Shown here: one piece after another, positions 1 through 10,225 of the stretch
Position numbering within the stretch: the first letter of the stretch is position 1
How the letters are laid out: every line of letters starts with the position of its first letter
Source: Cycloclasticus sp. symbiont of Poecilosclerida sp. N
GTDB lineage: Bacteria; Pseudomonadota; Gammaproteobacteria; Methylococcales; Cycloclasticaceae
Length of the DNA: 64,000 nt
Assembly: GCA_002101205.1 (NCBI GenBank)
Contig: LWTM01000071.1
Location: 27,203 to 91,202, forward strand
Direction: 5' to 3'
Position numbers and translations under genes: made by a program
The notes under the pieces: generated by a model
What the model was told of the DNA's origin: nothing
The model's database searches: none
Seen by the model: the letters and a program-made list of their open reading frames with translations, nothing else

Positions 1-1
1 C

Positions 2-1309
2 GTGCTTGTTGAGAAAAATAGCGATGCCGTTGTTAATGTCAGCACCACCCAGAAGGTCAACCAGCAACTGAGCGCATTAGCTCCGGGTTTTGAGTTTCCT
101 GAAAACTCACCCTATGGTGATTTACTGAAGCATTTTTTTGGTCAACAAGGGCAAATGCCAAGACAGCGTGAAGCGCGTTCATTAGGATCTGGCTTTATTA
201 TTTCTTCCGATGGCTATTTACTGACAAATCATCACGTTGTTAATAACGCAGATGAGATCATCGTTAGGTTGCAGGACCGTCGTGAATTAAAAGCGCAGTT
301 GGTGGGAAGTGATGAGCGAACAGATGTTGCTTTACTTAAAATAGAAGCTGATCACTTACCTGTTGTTAAATTTGGCTCATCCAAAAACCTTAAAGTAGGT
401 GAATGGGTCTTTGCCATCGGCTCGCCTTTTGGTTTTGATAGTTCTGTGACGGCCGGTATTGTTAGTGCGAAAAGAAGAAATCTTCCACAAGAAAACTACG
501 TGCCTTTTATCCAGACCGATGTTGCTATTAACCCGGGTAACTCAGGCGGGCCATTATTTAATTTGGAAGGTGAAGTAGTGGGTATTAACTCTCAAATATA
601 CAGTCGCTCAGGTGGCTTTATGGGCTTATCGTTTGCTATACCTATTGATGTGGCTTTGAATGTTAGCAAACAACTAAAAAACTCTGGACATGTCGTGCGT
701 GGTTGGCTTGGCGTGCGCATTCAGAACGTTACACGCGAATTGGCCGAGTCTTTCGATATGGAAAAGCCATATGGAGCATTGGTTTCACAGGTGATAGTTG
801 ACAGTCCAGCTGAAAAAGCGGGTCTTAAAGTTGGAGATATTATCGTGGCATTTAATGGGGAAATCGTTAACCGTTCCTCTTCGTTGCCTCCTTTGGTCGG
901 TTCTGCTGATATTAAAAGAGTAGCGAAACTTGAAATAATTCGTAATAAAAAGAATAAAACAGTGACGGTTAAGTTAGAGAAGCTTCCTGAAGATGAATTG
1001 GCAAATTCGAAGGTTATTGCTAAACCAAAAGCTAATAGTGCTCTTGGCATAACAGTGATAAACCTCACGAAGAAAATGCGCGAAAAGCTGGAAATTCAAC
1101 AAGATGGTGTCGTCGTTAAAGCTGTTGGAAATGGTGTCGCGCTAAGAGCGGGTATTCGTGTCGGAGATATTGTTATGCAGTTTGCAGGAAAGGATATTAA
1201 GAATACGGAGCACTTTAAAAAACTAGTTGATGGAATGAGTGAAGGTAAGTATTTTTCAGCACTTATTAATCGACAAGGGAATCCGATTTTTTTCGCTTTA
1301 AAAAAATAG
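2..1309 (+). CDS. mucD: DegP/MucD-type periplasmic serine protease (5' truncated)
   Basis: Do-family HtrA protease that degrades or chaperones misfolded envelope proteins in the periplasm. The visible part has a trypsin-like domain with the triad His78 (in TNHHVV), Asp108 (in RTDVALLKI) and Ser181 (in GNSGGP), numbered from base 2. Two PDZ domains follow at about residues 215-310 and 340-430, as in DegP, DegQ and MucD. The frame is open at the window edge and no signal peptide is visible, so the true start lies upstream. A MucD-like protease directly before lepA is common in Pseudomonas-like gammaproteobacteria, which favours mucD over degQ. Family is certain; the exact paralogue is inferred. 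Confidence 0.9.
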   Translation: MLVEKNSDAVVNVSTTQKVNQQLSALAPGFEFPENSPYGDLLKHFFGQQGQMPRQREARSLGSGFIISSDGYLLTNHHVVNNADEIIVRLQDRRELKAQLVGSDERTDVALLKIEADHLPVVKFGSSKNLKVGEWVFAIGSPFGFDSSVTAGIVSAKRRNLPQENYVPFIQTDVAINPGNSGGPLFNLEGEVVGINSQIYSRSGGFMGLSFAIPIDVALNVSKQLKNSGHVVRGWLGVRIQNVTRELAESFDMEKPYGALVSQVIVDSPAEKAGLKVGDIIVAFNGEIVNRSSSLPPLVGSADIKRVAKLEIIRNKKNKTVTVKLEKLPEDELANSKVIAKPKANSALGITVINLTKKMREKLEIQQDGVVVKAVGNGVALRAGIRVGDIVMQFAGKDIKNTEHFKKLVDGMSEGKYFSALINRQGNPIFFALKK

Positions 1310-1334
1310 CAGGTACAATACCATTCTTGCAAGA

Positions 1335-1358
1335 GAACGCTTTATTTGAGGCGTTTTT
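1335..1358 (+). terminator. Rho-independent terminator after the mucD-like gene
   Basis: A short stem (GAACGC pairing with GCGTT, with a further T-G pair) encloses a loop of about 9 bases and runs into TTTTTT. It lies 26 bp after the protease stop codon and well before lepA. This suggests that lepA has its own promoter in the remaining intergenic sequence. Confidence 0.6.
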
Positions 1359-1466
1359 TAGTGCATAAATATTTATACCCAAAGGATATAAGTTTGACCC
1401 AAGGCACTCAGCATTGAAACGGAATATGAAGCTATTGTGTTATGTCAGCTTTAATGAGAAGAAGGC

Positions 1467-3269
1467 GTGTTTGATACTAATTTAACTAGAAATTTTTCAA
1501 TTATTGCCCATATCGACCACGGCAAGTCGACACTTGCTGATCGTTTGATTCATATATGCGGTGGCTTGAGCGATCGTGAAATGGAAGAGCAAGTTCTAGA
1601 CTCAATGGATATTGAGCGTGAGCGTGGTATTACCATCAAGGCTCAAAGCGTCACGCTTCATTACACAGCTAATGATGGGAAAACCTATAAATTAAACTTT
1701 ATTGATACCCCAGGACATGTGGATTTTTCATACGAAGTTTCTCGCTCTTTAGCGGCGTGTGAAGGCGCTTTATTGGTTGTTGATGCTGCGCAAGGTGTTG
1801 AAGCGCAAAGCGTTGCAAACTGCTACACAGCGATAGAGCTTGGTTTGGAAGTGCTGCCAGTTTTAAATAAAATTGATTTGCCAGCAGCAGAGCCTGAGCG
1901 CGTTGCTGAAGAAATAGAAGAAATTATCGGTATTGAAGCCATTAAAGCGCCACATATTAGCGCCAAAACAGGCGTGGGTGTGGACCTGGTGCTGGAGCAA
2001 ATTGTTAAAGGCGTACCTGCCCCAAAAGGCGACCTTGACGCACCACTTCAAGCGCTAATTATTGATTCGTGGTTTGATAATTATTTAGGTGTGGTTTCTT
2101 TAATCCGTGTAGTGAATGGCTCAATTAAAAAAAGGCAACGTATTAAAATGATGTCTTCAAACGACGTTCATTCGGTTGATCAGGTCGGCGTCTTTAACCC
2201 GAAAAGGGAAGTGCTCGACGAACTGTTTCCAGGCGATGTAGGCTTTATGGTCGCTGGCATTAAAAATATTTATGGTGCGCCAGTGGGTGATACGATAACC
2301 TCTGCGAAATTACCAGCAGAAAATTCCTTACCCGGGTTTAAAACTGTGCAGGCGTGTGTATTTGCTGGCTTATTCCCATCCGGCTCGAATGATTATGAAA
2401 ACCTTCGAGAGGCACTGAATAAATTAAAGCTTAATGATGCCTCGTTGAACTATGAGCCAGAAACATCCGATGCGCTTGGTTTTGGCTTTCGTTGTGGTTT
2501 CTTAGGTATGTTGCATATGGAAATCATCCAAGAGCGGCTTGAGCGAGAGTATGACCTAGATCTAATTACAACGGCCCCAACGGTAGTTTATGAAGTGCTG
2601 CTGCATAACGGTGATGTGATTGAAGTCGATAACCCTACAAAATTGCCTAATATTTCAACCGTGGATGAAATTCGTGAGCCCATTATTGAAGCGCATATTT
2701 TAGTGCCTCAAGAATACCTAGGTAACGTCATTACTTTGTGTATTGATAAGCGTGGAGTACAAACGAAAATGCAGTATATGGGTCAGCAGGTATCGCTGAG
2801 TTATGAAATGCCCATGAGCGAAGTAGTGCTAGACTTCTTTGATCGCTTGAAGTCAGTCAGTAGAGGTTACGCTTCGTTTGAATATGAATTTAAACGCTTT
2901 CAAGCGGAACCATTGGTTAAACTAGATGTGTTAATTAACGGCGACAGGGTAGATGCGTTGTCACTGATCGTTCACCGAGATATCAGCCAAGGAAGAGGAC
3001 GTGAATTAGTTGAAAAAATGAAAGAGCTTATTCCACGTCAAATGTTCGAAATAGCTATTCAGGCCGCTATTGGTGCAAAAATTATTGCACGCTCATCAGT
3101 CAAGGCACTAAGAAAGAATGTAACAGCAAAATGTTATGGCGGTGATATTTCACGTAAACGTAAATTGTTAGAAAAACAAAAAGCGGGTAAAAAGCGTATG
3201 AAGCAAGTCGGAAATGTTGATATTCCACAAGATGCTTTTTTGGCGGTCTTAAAATTAGGGAGTGATTAA
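1467..3269 (+). CDS. lepA: Elongation factor 4 (LepA)
   Basis: Ribosomal back-translocase GTPase of the EF-G-like family, 600 aa, the normal length. The N-terminus carries the P-loop AHIDHGKST (about residues 14-22). DTPGHVDF (switch II) and NKIDLP (guanine specificity) follow in order. The C-terminal LepA-specific domain ends in a basic stretch ([20 protein letters not shown]). The start is a GTG, chosen because the protein then begins [21 protein letters not shown] as in the family; GAGAAGAAGG lies just upstream. The stop codon overlaps the lepB start by one base (TAATG), so the two are translationally coupled. Confidence 0.98.
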   Translation: MFDTNLTRNFSIIAHIDHGKSTLADRLIHICGGLSDREMEEQVLDSMDIERERGITIKAQSVTLHYTANDGKTYKLNFIDTPGHVDFSYEVSRSLAACEGALLVVDAAQGVEAQSVANCYTAIELGLEVLPVLNKIDLPAAEPERVAEEIEEIIGIEAIKAPHISAKTGVGVDLVLEQIVKGVPAPKGDLDAPLQALIIDSWFDNYLGVVSLIRVVNGSIKKRQRIKMMSSNDVHSVDQVGVFNPKREVLDELFPGDVGFMVAGIKNIYGAPVGDTITSAKLPAENSLPGFKTVQACVFAGLFPSGSNDYENLREALNKLKLNDASLNYEPETSDALGFGFRCGFLGMLHMEIIQERLEREYDLDLITTAPTVVYEVLLHNGDVIEVDNPTKLPNISTVDEIREPIIEAHILVPQEYLGNVITLCIDKRGVQTKMQYMGQQVSLSYEMPMSEVVLDFFDRLKSVSRGYASFEYEFKRFQAEPLVKLDVLINGDRVDALSLIVHRDISQGRGRELVEKMKELIPRQMFEIAIQAAIGAKIIARSSVKALRKNVTAKCYGGDISRKRKLLEKQKAGKKRMKQVGNVDIPQDAFLAVLKLGSD

Positions 3270-4039
3270 TGCATTTTGATTTTACAGCGGCGCTGACACT
3301 TGTAACGCTTTTAGCAGGACTAATCGCTGGTATTTATTGGTTAACGCAGGTGCAGGGTGAAAAAAAAGATATTGTTGATCAAAAAGAGCCGCTGATTGTT
3401 GAGTACGCGAAATCTTTTTTCCCCGTTCTATTGTTCGTGCTGGTTTTGCGCTCATTTATTTTTGAGCCGTTTAAAATCCCATCGAGTTCTATGATGCCAA
3501 CTTTATTGATCGGCGATTTCATTTTGGTGAATAAATTTGCTTACGGTGTCCGTTTACCGGTGGTTAATACAAAAATAATTGATATTGGGAAACCTGAACG
3601 CGGTGATGTGATGGTCTTTCGTTACCCAAAGAACCCATCGCTAGATTACATCAAACGTGTGCTTGGCTTGCCGGGCGATAAGGTCGGCTATTTCGATAAG
3701 CACGTGTACATTAATGGCGAGAAAATCACTCAAGAACCCTTAGGGCTCTATACAGGGTATGGCCAAGGATCTGATATGACAGGCGCTTTGTTACAGCATG
3801 AATTAGTACCGTCGCAAGAACACGATATTCTTATTGTGCAAGACCGTGCCTCCATTGAAGGTACGTTAACCGTACCTCTAGGGCATTACTTTATGGTGGG
3901 TGATAACCGCGATAACAGCAATGACAGCCGCTACTGGGGCACCGTGCCTGAAGAGAATATTGTTGGCAAAGCCTTTATGACGTGGATGAACTGGGATGGC
4001 GGTATTGATTGGGAGCGTTTAGGCGCTGAAATTCGTTAA
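3269..4039 (+). CDS. lepB: Signal peptidase I
   Basis: Membrane-bound leader peptidase that cleaves signal peptides from Sec and Tat substrates on the periplasmic side. 256 aa with two N-terminal membrane segments (about residues 5-25 and 48-66). The catalytic serine is Ser74 in PSSSMMPTL. The general-base lysine is Lys129 in DYIKRVLGLPGD. The C-terminal box GDNRDNSNDSRYWG is intact. It is coupled to lepA by a one-base overlap, the usual lepA-lepB arrangement. Somewhat shorter than the E. coli enzyme (324 aa), which is common outside the enterics. Confidence 0.97.
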   Translation: MHFDFTAALTLVTLLAGLIAGIYWLTQVQGEKKDIVDQKEPLIVEYAKSFFPVLLFVLVLRSFIFEPFKIPSSSMMPTLLIGDFILVNKFAYGVRLPVVNTKIIDIGKPERGDVMVFRYPKNPSLDYIKRVLGLPGDKVGYFDKHVYINGEKITQEPLGLYTGYGQGSDMTGALLQHELVPSQEHDILIVQDRASIEGTLTVPLGHYFMVGDNRDNSNDSRYWGTVPEENIVGKAFMTWMNWDGGIDWERLGAEIR

Positions 4040-4045
4040 GCTGGC

Positions 4046-4081
4046 TGAACGGCGGTTATCAAAGGACGGATAAACCGTTCA
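4046..4081 (+). other. Stem-loop in the lepB-rnc intergenic leader
   Basis: TGAACGG at 4046-4052 pairs perfectly with CCGTTCA at 4075-4081. Inside it TTATC pairs with GATAA around an AAAGGACG loop, leaving a small internal bulge. No T tract follows, so it does not look like a simple terminator. It sits in the 168-base stretch before rnc and may be an mRNA processing or control structure. The function is inferred. Confidence 0.4.
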
Positions 4082-4207
4082 ATTAATGGCGTAACATTCA
4101 AATTAGCCTATCAAGTACGCAAATAATACATTGCTAATATTGATATAGTGATTCCGTTTGACGATGAATTTAACACGTCACTTTAAGCTTAAAAGGGGAA
4201 TAAAGAT

Positions 4208-4888
4208 TTGAGTTTTGATCTGCATAGATTACAAAATAAAATAAAGGCCCAATTCGATAGTGAGGCGCTGCTAGAACAGGCGGTAACGCACCGAAGTGTT
4301 GGGAAAAACAATAATGAGCGCCTAGAGTTTTTGGGTGATTCTATTTTGGGCTTTATTATTGCGGATGAACTTCATACACGCTTTCCAGAAGCGGATGAAG
4401 GCGTAATGAGTCGCTTAAAAGCGCACTTGGTAAATAAAGAGGCGTTGGCAGAGATTGGTAAAGATTTGAATTTAAGTGATGAATTGGTATTGGGCCCCGG
4501 CGAAATGAAAAGTGGTGGCAAGCACCGCGCATCTATTTTGTCAGATGCGGTAGAGGCCCTGATAGGTGCTATGTACCTTGATAAAGGTTTAGATGCAGCA
4601 AGAGCGTGGGTTTTTGTCGTTTTAAAAAAGCGTTTAAGCAGCTTAACTCTAGAAACGGCGTCTAAAGACCCGAAAACACAATTACAAGAATACCTGCAGG
4701 CAAGAGGCGTTAAAGTGCCGAAGTACACGATTGCATCTATAACAGGCTTAGCTCATAACCAGCAATTTAAGGTTGAATGTGATGTGTTTGGTGTAGACGA
4801 AAAGGTTTATTCGGTCGCCAGTTCAAGAAAAAAAGCAGAACAAATGTCAGCCGCTAAAATCCTAAATATATTGCAATCACATGATTAA
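4208..4888 (+). CDS. rnc: Ribonuclease III
   Basis: Double-strand-specific endoribonuclease for rRNA and mRNA maturation, 226 aa. The signature NERLEFLGDS holds Glu37, Glu40 and Asp44. The second metal-binding cluster is Asp113 and Glu116 in SDAVEALIG. A double-stranded RNA-binding domain occupies about residues 150-225. The start is TTG, supported by AGGGGA eight bases upstream and by alignment of the N-terminus with the family. The end overlaps era by eight bases, so the two are coupled. A hairpin lies in its leader, which matters because E. coli rnc autoregulates through its 5' leader. Confidence 0.97.
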   Translation: MSFDLHRLQNKIKAQFDSEALLEQAVTHRSVGKNNNERLEFLGDSILGFIIADELHTRFPEADEGVMSRLKAHLVNKEALAEIGKDLNLSDELVLGPGEMKSGGKHRASILSDAVEALIGAMYLDKGLDAARAWVFVVLKKRLSSLTLETASKDPKTQLQEYLQARGVKVPKYTIASITGLAHNQQFKVECDVFGVDEKVYSVASSRKKAEQMSAAKILNILQSHD

Positions 4889-5783
4889 ACCCTCTTTTAA
4901 AGCAGGCTTTGTTGCGCTTATCGGCACACCGAATGCAGGCAAATCGACGTTGCTTAATAACTTGCTTGGGCAAAAAATAAGTATCACATCCAGACGTCCG
5001 CAAACGACGCGTCACCGCATTTTAGGGATTAAAACAACGGATGCATCGCAGGTTGTGTATGTGGATACGCCGGGTATGCATTTAGGCGGTAAAAAAGCAC
5101 TGAATAAATATCTGAATAAAACAGCGGACACCAGCCTAATGGGCGTGGATGTGATTGTTTGGGTGAAAGATGACATGGCGTGGGACGATATTGATATCTC
5201 TATCCTTGAAAAGCTTAAAGAAGAAGGCGCGCCCGTCGTTTTAGCAATCAATAAAATAGATAAAATTGATAATAAAGAAGTTTTATTACCGTTTATTCAA
5301 AAAATAAGCTTGCAACACGATTTCAAATCAATCATCCCTATCTCAGCGCTCACCGGCAAACAGCTAGATGCGTTTGAAGAACTGTTATTAGGCTTATTGC
5401 CAGAAGGCGATTTGATGTTCCCGAAAGATCAGGTGACCGATAGTTCAGAACGCTTTATGACGACAGAAATAATCCGCGAAAAGCTTATCCGCAGCTTAGG
5501 GCAAGAAATACCGCATTCACTGAGCATCAGTATTGACCAATTTAAGGTAGAAGAAAAAATAACCCGCATTTATGCCATCATTTGGGTGGAGCGTGATGGG
5601 CAAAAAAATATTGTAATTGGCGATAAAGGCGCTGGGCTTAAAAATATCGGTACACAAGCACGCTTAGATATAGAGAAAATGCTCGGATGTAAGGTCTATT
5701 TGAACCTATGGGTGAAAGTGAAGAAGAACTGGTCAGATAATGAGCGTGACCTGATGGGCTTGGGCTACGGCGGCATAGAGTAG
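4881..5783 (+). CDS. era: GTPase Era
   Basis: Essential GTPase that binds the 3' end of 16S rRNA during 30S assembly, 300 aa. P-loop GTPNAGKST lies near residue 15, DTPGMH forms the G3 motif and NKID the G4 motif. The C-terminal KH domain includes VIGDKGAGLKNIGTQARLDI, the GxxG-type RNA-binding loop. The ATG start lies inside the rnc tail, giving the classical rnc-era overlap. Length and motif spacing are typical. Confidence 0.98.
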   Translation: MIKPSFKAGFVALIGTPNAGKSTLLNNLLGQKISITSRRPQTTRHRILGIKTTDASQVVYVDTPGMHLGGKKALNKYLNKTADTSLMGVDVIVWVKDDMAWDDIDISILEKLKEEGAPVVLAINKIDKIDNKEVLLPFIQKISLQHDFKSIIPISALTGKQLDAFEELLLGLLPEGDLMFPKDQVTDSSERFMTTEIIREKLIRSLGQEIPHSLSISIDQFKVEEKITRIYAIIWVERDGQKNIVIGDKGAGLKNIGTQARLDIEKMLGCKVYLNLWVKVKKNWSDNERDLMGLGYGGIE

Positions 5784-5821
5784 TTTTATCGCTGTGGCTA
5801 AATACCCTGAACGAAAACAAA

Positions 5822-6517
5822 ATGAATAAGGTTCACCAGCAACCGGGGTTTATCCTCAAAAGCCAAGCTTTCAAAGAAAGCAGCTTTATACATCAGGTAT
5901 TTACTCAAGATTATGGGCTTTTGTCCGTAATCTCAAAAGGCTCAAGGGGTAAGAATTCAAAGCATGGCAGTTTGCTTCAAGCCTTCCGGCCGCTGTCTAT
6001 TTCATGGGTAGGTAAAAGCGAACTAAAAACACTCACCAGCGTTGATGAAACTTATCATTTTAAGCAGTTAAAGGGCAACGCCTTATATTGCGGCTTGTAT
6101 GTTAACGAACTAATTCTGAATTTAATCCATAAGCACGACGCGCATCCACGTCTATTTCAAGTTTATATGGATGTGATTGGAAAGCTATCGGTGGTTAAAA
6201 ACGTGGAGCCTTCTCTTCGACAATTTGAGAAATGCCTTTTCGATGAAATTGGCTATGGATTATCTTTGCAACATGAAGCAGAAAGCGGAAAACCGATAGA
6301 ACCAGACGCTTATTATGTGTATAGAATGGGCTTAGGTGCGGTTGCTCAGGAAAAAACACACCATGCAGATGTAATGTTAGGCAGTACACTGATTAATTTA
6401 GCTTCTAATAAATTAAACGATAAAACAGAACTCGCACAGGCAAAGAGAATGATGCGACGGTTAATTGATGCGCAATTGGATGGTAAAATACTAAAAAGTC
6501 GCGGTTTATTCGTTTAA
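5822..6517 (+). CDS. recO: DNA repair protein RecO
   Basis: RecFOR-pathway mediator that loads RecA on SSB-coated single-stranded DNA. 231 aa. The N-terminal OB fold begins with QPGFILKSQAFKESSFIHQVFTQ and contains the typical SKGSRGKNS basic turn. A helical C-terminal domain follows. The usual zinc-binding cysteines of some RecO proteins are not evident, as in many gammaproteobacteria. The position directly after era is the conserved one. The ribosome-binding site is weak, so translation may depend on the upstream genes. Confidence 0.93.
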   Translation: MNKVHQQPGFILKSQAFKESSFIHQVFTQDYGLLSVISKGSRGKNSKHGSLLQAFRPLSISWVGKSELKTLTSVDETYHFKQLKGNALYCGLYVNELILNLIHKHDAHPRLFQVYMDVIGKLSVVKNVEPSLRQFEKCLFDEIGYGLSLQHEAESGKPIEPDAYYVYRMGLGAVAQEKTHHADVMLGSTLINLASNKLNDKTELAQAKRMMRRLIDAQLDGKILKSRGLFV

Positions 6518-6672
6518 AGCAGCACCAAGTGGAAGTGCTTTGCACGGTAAATTGGCGATGATATACACCAATATAAGCTTTATTGGCTACAGAAAAGTAA
6601 CCGTAACCAATGCAGCTTTAACGTCAACACAGGGCGCTCTAGAGTATGCCCGTGGGCATCATCTCAAATACT

Positions 6673-7422
6673 ATGCATAACACACAAGAAAACAGAATTT
6701 TACTCGGCGTTAACGTCGACCATGTGGCGACGTTAAGAAATGCCCGTGGCACCGATTACCCGTCACCACTTGAAGCAGCGTTTATTGCAGAGCGAGCGGG
6801 CGCCGATGGTATTACCATTCACCTGAGAGAAGACAGAAGGCACATCAACGATAACGACACGGTCCTAATTGCCTCAAATATTCATACCCGACTAAATTTA
6901 GAACTCGCCGTGACCGATGAAATGATTGATATTGCCTGCCGCGTAAAACCGGCCTCTTGCTGTTTAGTGCCAGAGAAAAGGCAGGAGCTAACAACCGAAG
7001 GCGGTTTAGACGTTGCGGGTAACTTTAATCGGCTTAAAGCAGCTTGTTTGAGTTTAGCATCAGAAAACATCTTAATTTCACCGTTTATTGACCCCGATAA
7101 AGAACAAATCGATGCGGTTAAAGAAGCCGGAGCAACCATGCTTGAACTACACACCGGCTGTTACGCAGATGCCGTTAATGAGCGGCAACAATTACGTGAG
7201 TTAGAACGACTACAAATTTCCGCCAAGTACGCACACGCAAAAGGCCTGCAAGTGAATGCCGGACATGGCTTACATTTTCACAACGTAGAAAGCATTGCCA
7301 AGATTCCTGAAATAATAGAACTTAATATCGGACATTCGTTGATAGCACGAGCGGTTTTAACAGGGTTAGGTGACGCCGTGCGTGATATGAAAGAACTGAT
7401 GAGAAAAGCGCGTAATAATTAG
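6673..7422 (+). CDS. pdxJ: Pyridoxine 5'-phosphate synthase
   Basis: Last step of de novo vitamin B6 synthesis: condenses 1-deoxyxylulose 5-phosphate with 3-amino-2-oxopropyl phosphate. The TIM barrel begins [18 protein letters not shown] and contains [22 protein letters not shown] and [12 protein letters not shown], all diagnostic. An in-frame ATG nine codons upstream (6646) would also work. The inner ATG is preferred because family members begin only a few residues before the LLGVN strand. The usual next gene acpS is absent here. Confidence 0.96.
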   Translation: MHNTQENRILLGVNVDHVATLRNARGTDYPSPLEAAFIAERAGADGITIHLREDRRHINDNDTVLIASNIHTRLNLELAVTDEMIDIACRVKPASCCLVPEKRQELTTEGGLDVAGNFNRLKAACLSLASENILISPFIDPDKEQIDAVKEAGATMLELHTGCYADAVNERQQLRELERLQISAKYAHAKGLQVNAGHGLHFHNVESIAKIPEIIELNIGHSLIARAVLTGLGDAVRDMKELMRKARNN

Positions 7423-7506
7423 TTAAACTCTCGGCTATAACTCAGATATTAGTTTTCCATATTTATTGGTTTTTCGTCGTTCTTTGATATTAAAGGAGAA
7501 GTAACA

Positions 7507-7545
7507 ATGGCAAGATGGGTAGACACAAGCATTCACACGTTTTAA
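7507..7545 (+). CDS. Possible 12-codon leader peptide upstream of truA
   Basis: A tiny ORF encoding MARWVDTSIHTF starts about nine bases after a strong AAAGGAG ribosome-binding site and stops 12 bases before the truA ATG. The truA start itself has only a weak upstream purine run. This geometry suggests a leader peptide or translational coupling. With a single tryptophan codon it is a poor candidate for classical trp attenuation. Existence is inferred only from the strong ribosome-binding site and spacing. Confidence 0.4.
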   Translation: MARWVDTSIHTF

Positions 7546-7557
7546 TTTACAGGCGCT

Positions 7558-8367
7558 ATGAAATTTGCATTAGGTATTGAATACGATGGCACACGTTATC
7601 ACGGTTGGCAGCGTCAAAAAAACACGCCTTTAACGGTTCAGCAGAAGGTTGAAAAAGCACTGAGTGTTTTGGCAGACCATCCTGTTAGCGTTATATGCGC
7701 TGGGCGTACAGACGCCGGTGTTCATGCGTTTGAGCAAGTTGTTCATTTTGAAACCAACAAGCAAAGGCAAGAGCATCACTGGGTATTGGGTACTAATGCT
7801 AATTTACCGGCAGATATCCGTATTGTTTGGGTTAAACCCGTTAGTGAGGACTTTCACGCAAGGTACTCGGCTGCAGCGCGTTATTATCGTTATAAAATAC
7901 TAAATCGTTGGGTCAAGTCTGCGTTATATCAAAGCCATGTGTCGAGCACATTTCAGCCGCTAAACGAAGATCTGATGCAACAAGGTGCCAATCACTTATT
8001 GGGCACGCATGATTTTTCTTCCTTTCGGGCGGGTGGTTGCCAAGCTAAATCGCCAATTAAGCATATTCATTCGATATCAATCAAGCGCACTGATGATAAA
8101 ATAAGCATTGATATTATCGCGAGTGCTTTTTTACACCATATGGTGAGAAACATTGTCGGCACACTAACCCCGGTGGGTTTAGGTGAGAAGCCTACGCAAT
8201 GGGTTGCTGATGTTTTAGCTGCAAAAGACAGGAAGGTGGCCGGCGTTACAGCCGCGCCAAACGGGCTGTATTTTAAAGGGGTTTATTACCCTAAGAAATT
8301 CGGCATTAGCACCTTAAAGGCGTTTGAACCTTATTGCGATGTGATTGAAATGAAATCGACAGTTTAA
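7558..8367 (+). CDS. truA: tRNA pseudouridine(38-40) synthase TruA
   Basis: Isomerises uridines 38-40 in the tRNA anticodon arm. 269 aa with the catalytic Asp52 in CAGRTDAGVHAFEQ. The N-terminus FALGIEYDGTRYHGWQRQ and the segment AFLHHMVRNIVGTL are typical. It leads into trpF 12 bases downstream, the truA-trpF order seen in Pseudomonas and relatives. No fimV precedes it in this genome. Confidence 0.97.
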   Translation: MKFALGIEYDGTRYHGWQRQKNTPLTVQQKVEKALSVLADHPVSVICAGRTDAGVHAFEQVVHFETNKQRQEHHWVLGTNANLPADIRIVWVKPVSEDFHARYSAAARYYRYKILNRWVKSALYQSHVSSTFQPLNEDLMQQGANHLLGTHDFSSFRAGGCQAKSPIKHIHSISIKRTDDKISIDIIASAFLHHMVRNIVGTLTPVGLGEKPTQWVADVLAAKDRKVAGVTAAPNGLYFKGVYYPKKFGISTLKAFEPYCDVIEMKSTV

Positions 8368-8379
8368 TAGGAAATAACA

Positions 8380-9003
8380 TTGAGAACACGTGCCAAAATT
8401 TGCGGAATCACCCAAACAAGCGATGCGATGGCAGCGGTTGAGGCAGGTGCGGATGCCTTGGGTTTTGTGTTTTATGAACCCAGCCCACGCTTTGTTGATA
8501 TCAATAGAGCGAAATTAATATGCGGTGAAATAGCACCATTTATCAATACAGTAGCACTATTTTTGAATGCAAATTCTAGTTACGTAGAAGAGGTTTTAGC
8601 AAAGGTTAGAATTGACATTATTCAGTTTCATGGCGATGAAGATGAGGCGTATTGCCGCTCGTTTAATAGACCTTATTTGAAAGCGCTTAGGGTAAAAGAA
8701 ACGACGGATTTAACACAGCTGGCTGAAACATATGCGTCAGCGTCAGGTCTATTATTAGACGCTTTTGATAGCTCACAATACGGCGGCACCGGTAAAACAT
8801 TCGATTGGGATTTGTTACCTAAAACGTCTGCTTTACCGCTGATTTTAGCCGGTGGGTTAAACCCGTCCAATGTTTGTGATGCGATAAAAAAAACATCCGT
8901 GTATGCGGTTGACGTGAGCAGCGGCGTGGAAAAGACTAAAGGTGTGAAAGATCATCAACTCATACAACAATTTATGCAGGAGGTGAAACGTGGCAACCAG
9001 TAA
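8380..9003 (+). CDS. trpF: Phosphoribosylanthranilate isomerase
   Basis: Third step of the tryptophan branch: Amadori rearrangement of phosphoribosylanthranilate. 207 aa TIM barrel with the catalytic Cys8 in RAKICGIT and the acid in [23 protein letters not shown] start, chosen because it puts the first strand at the family position, with a TAGGA element upstream. Its last 14 bases overlap trpB. This is a stand-alone TrpF, not fused to TrpC. Confidence 0.96.
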   Translation: MRTRAKICGITQTSDAMAAVEAGADALGFVFYEPSPRFVDINRAKLICGEIAPFINTVALFLNANSSYVEEVLAKVRIDIIQFHGDEDEAYCRSFNRPYLKALRVKETTDLTQLAETYASASGLLLDAFDSSQYGGTGKTFDWDLLPKTSALPLILAGGLNPSNVCDAIKKTSVYAVDVSSGVEKTKGVKDHQLIQQFMQEVKRGNQ

Positions 9004-10225
9004 TAATAAACGGGCACAAGCAACAGTACACGGCTATAACTTACCCGATGAAGCTGGGCATTTTGGCCCCTATGGTGGGCTATTTGTCGCTGAAACACTG
9101 ATGGAATCGATTGAGGAACTCAATGAAGCGTATGTGAAATTTATGCAGGACCCTGAGTTTTTAGCAGAGCTTGATGCGGATTTGCAAGACTACGTAGGTC
9201 GCCCATCGCCTATTTATCATGCGCAGCGCTTGAGTAAAGAAATCGGTGGCGCACAAGTCTATCTGAAAAGAGAGGATCTAAATCACACGGGCGCACATAA
9301 AATTAACAACACGGTTGGTCAGGCATTGTTAGCTAAACGCATGGGTAAAACGCGCATCATCGCTGAAACCGGCGCGGGGCAACACGGCGTTGCAACGGCA
9401 ACGGTAGCTGCTCGTCTTGGCTTAGAGTGTGTTGTTTATATGGGCGCAGAAGATATTCAGCGCCAATCACCCAATGTGTACAGAATGCGCTTACTGGGCG
9501 CAACGGTTGTGCCGGTGGTCTCTGGTTCACAAACGCTTAAAGATGCGCTTAGTGAGGCGTTACGAGATTGGGTTACGAATATAGATAATACCTATTACAT
9601 TATCGGTACCGTAGCCGGACCACACCCATACCCCGCAATGGTGAGAGATTTTCAAACGATTATTGGGCGAGAAGGGCGCGAGCAAATGTTAAATAAAACG
9701 GGCGCGTTACCAAATGCACTAGTTGCTTGCGTGGGCGGTGGCTCTAATGCGATTGGGCTTTTTCACCCCTTTATTGAAGATGACGGGGTGAAAATTTATG
9801 GTGTTGAAGCCGCTGGTTTAGGCGTTGAAACGGGTAAGCATTCAGCGCCGTTATGCGCCGGTAAGCCGGGTGTTTTACACGGCAATAGGACCTATTTGAT
9901 GGCGGATGAAGATGGTGCGATTATTGAAACGCACTCAATCTCAGCCGGTCTAGATTACCCAGCTGTGGGCCCTGAGCATTCATGGCTTAAAGATATTGGC
10001 CGGGCGCAGTACGTGAATATTACCGATGATGAGGCATTAGCGGCCTTCCACCAACTAACACGGGTAGAAGGCATTATTCCCGCTTTGGAATCTAGTCACG
10101 CCGTTGCCTACGCAACAAAGTTAGCGAAAACCATGGATAAAGAAGAAACCATTCTGGTTTGTTTGTCGGGACGCGGCGATAAAGATATTTTCACCATTGC
10201 AAAAATAGAAGGGATTGAGCTGTGA
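8990..10225 (+). CDS. trpB: Tryptophan synthase beta chain
   Basis: PLP enzyme that joins indole and serine. 411 aa with the Schiff-base Lys104 in HTGAHKINN and the phosphate-binding GGGSNAIG loop. The start is a GTG inside the trpF tail, preceded by the very strong GCAGGAGGTGA ribosome-binding site, which decides the start. It overlaps trpA by four bases (GTGA), so the alpha and beta subunits of the channelled complex are made together. Confidence 0.98.
   Translation: MATSNNKRAQATVHGYNLPDEAGHFGPYGGLFVAETLMESIEELNEAYVKFMQDPEFLAELDADLQDYVGRPSPIYHAQRLSKEIGGAQVYLKREDLNHTGAHKINNTVGQALLAKRMGKTRIIAETGAGQHGVATATVAARLGLECVVYMGAEDIQRQSPNVYRMRLLGATVVPVVSGSQTLKDALSEALRDWVTNIDNTYYIIGTVAGPHPYPAMVRDFQTIIGREGREQMLNKTGALPNALVACVGGGSNAIGLFHPFIEDDGVKIYGVEAAGLGVETGKHSAPLCAGKPGVLHGNRTYLMADEDGAIIETHSISAGLDYPAVGPEHSWLKDIGRAQYVNITDDEALAAFHQLTRVEGIIPALESSHAVAYATKLAKTMDKEETILVCLSGRGDKDIFTIAKIEGIEL

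Noticed and set aside
7507-7545. Classical trp attenuator leader peptide
   Set aside because: Only one Trp codon, no obvious alternative terminator and antiterminator stems, and truA rather than a trp gene follows directly.
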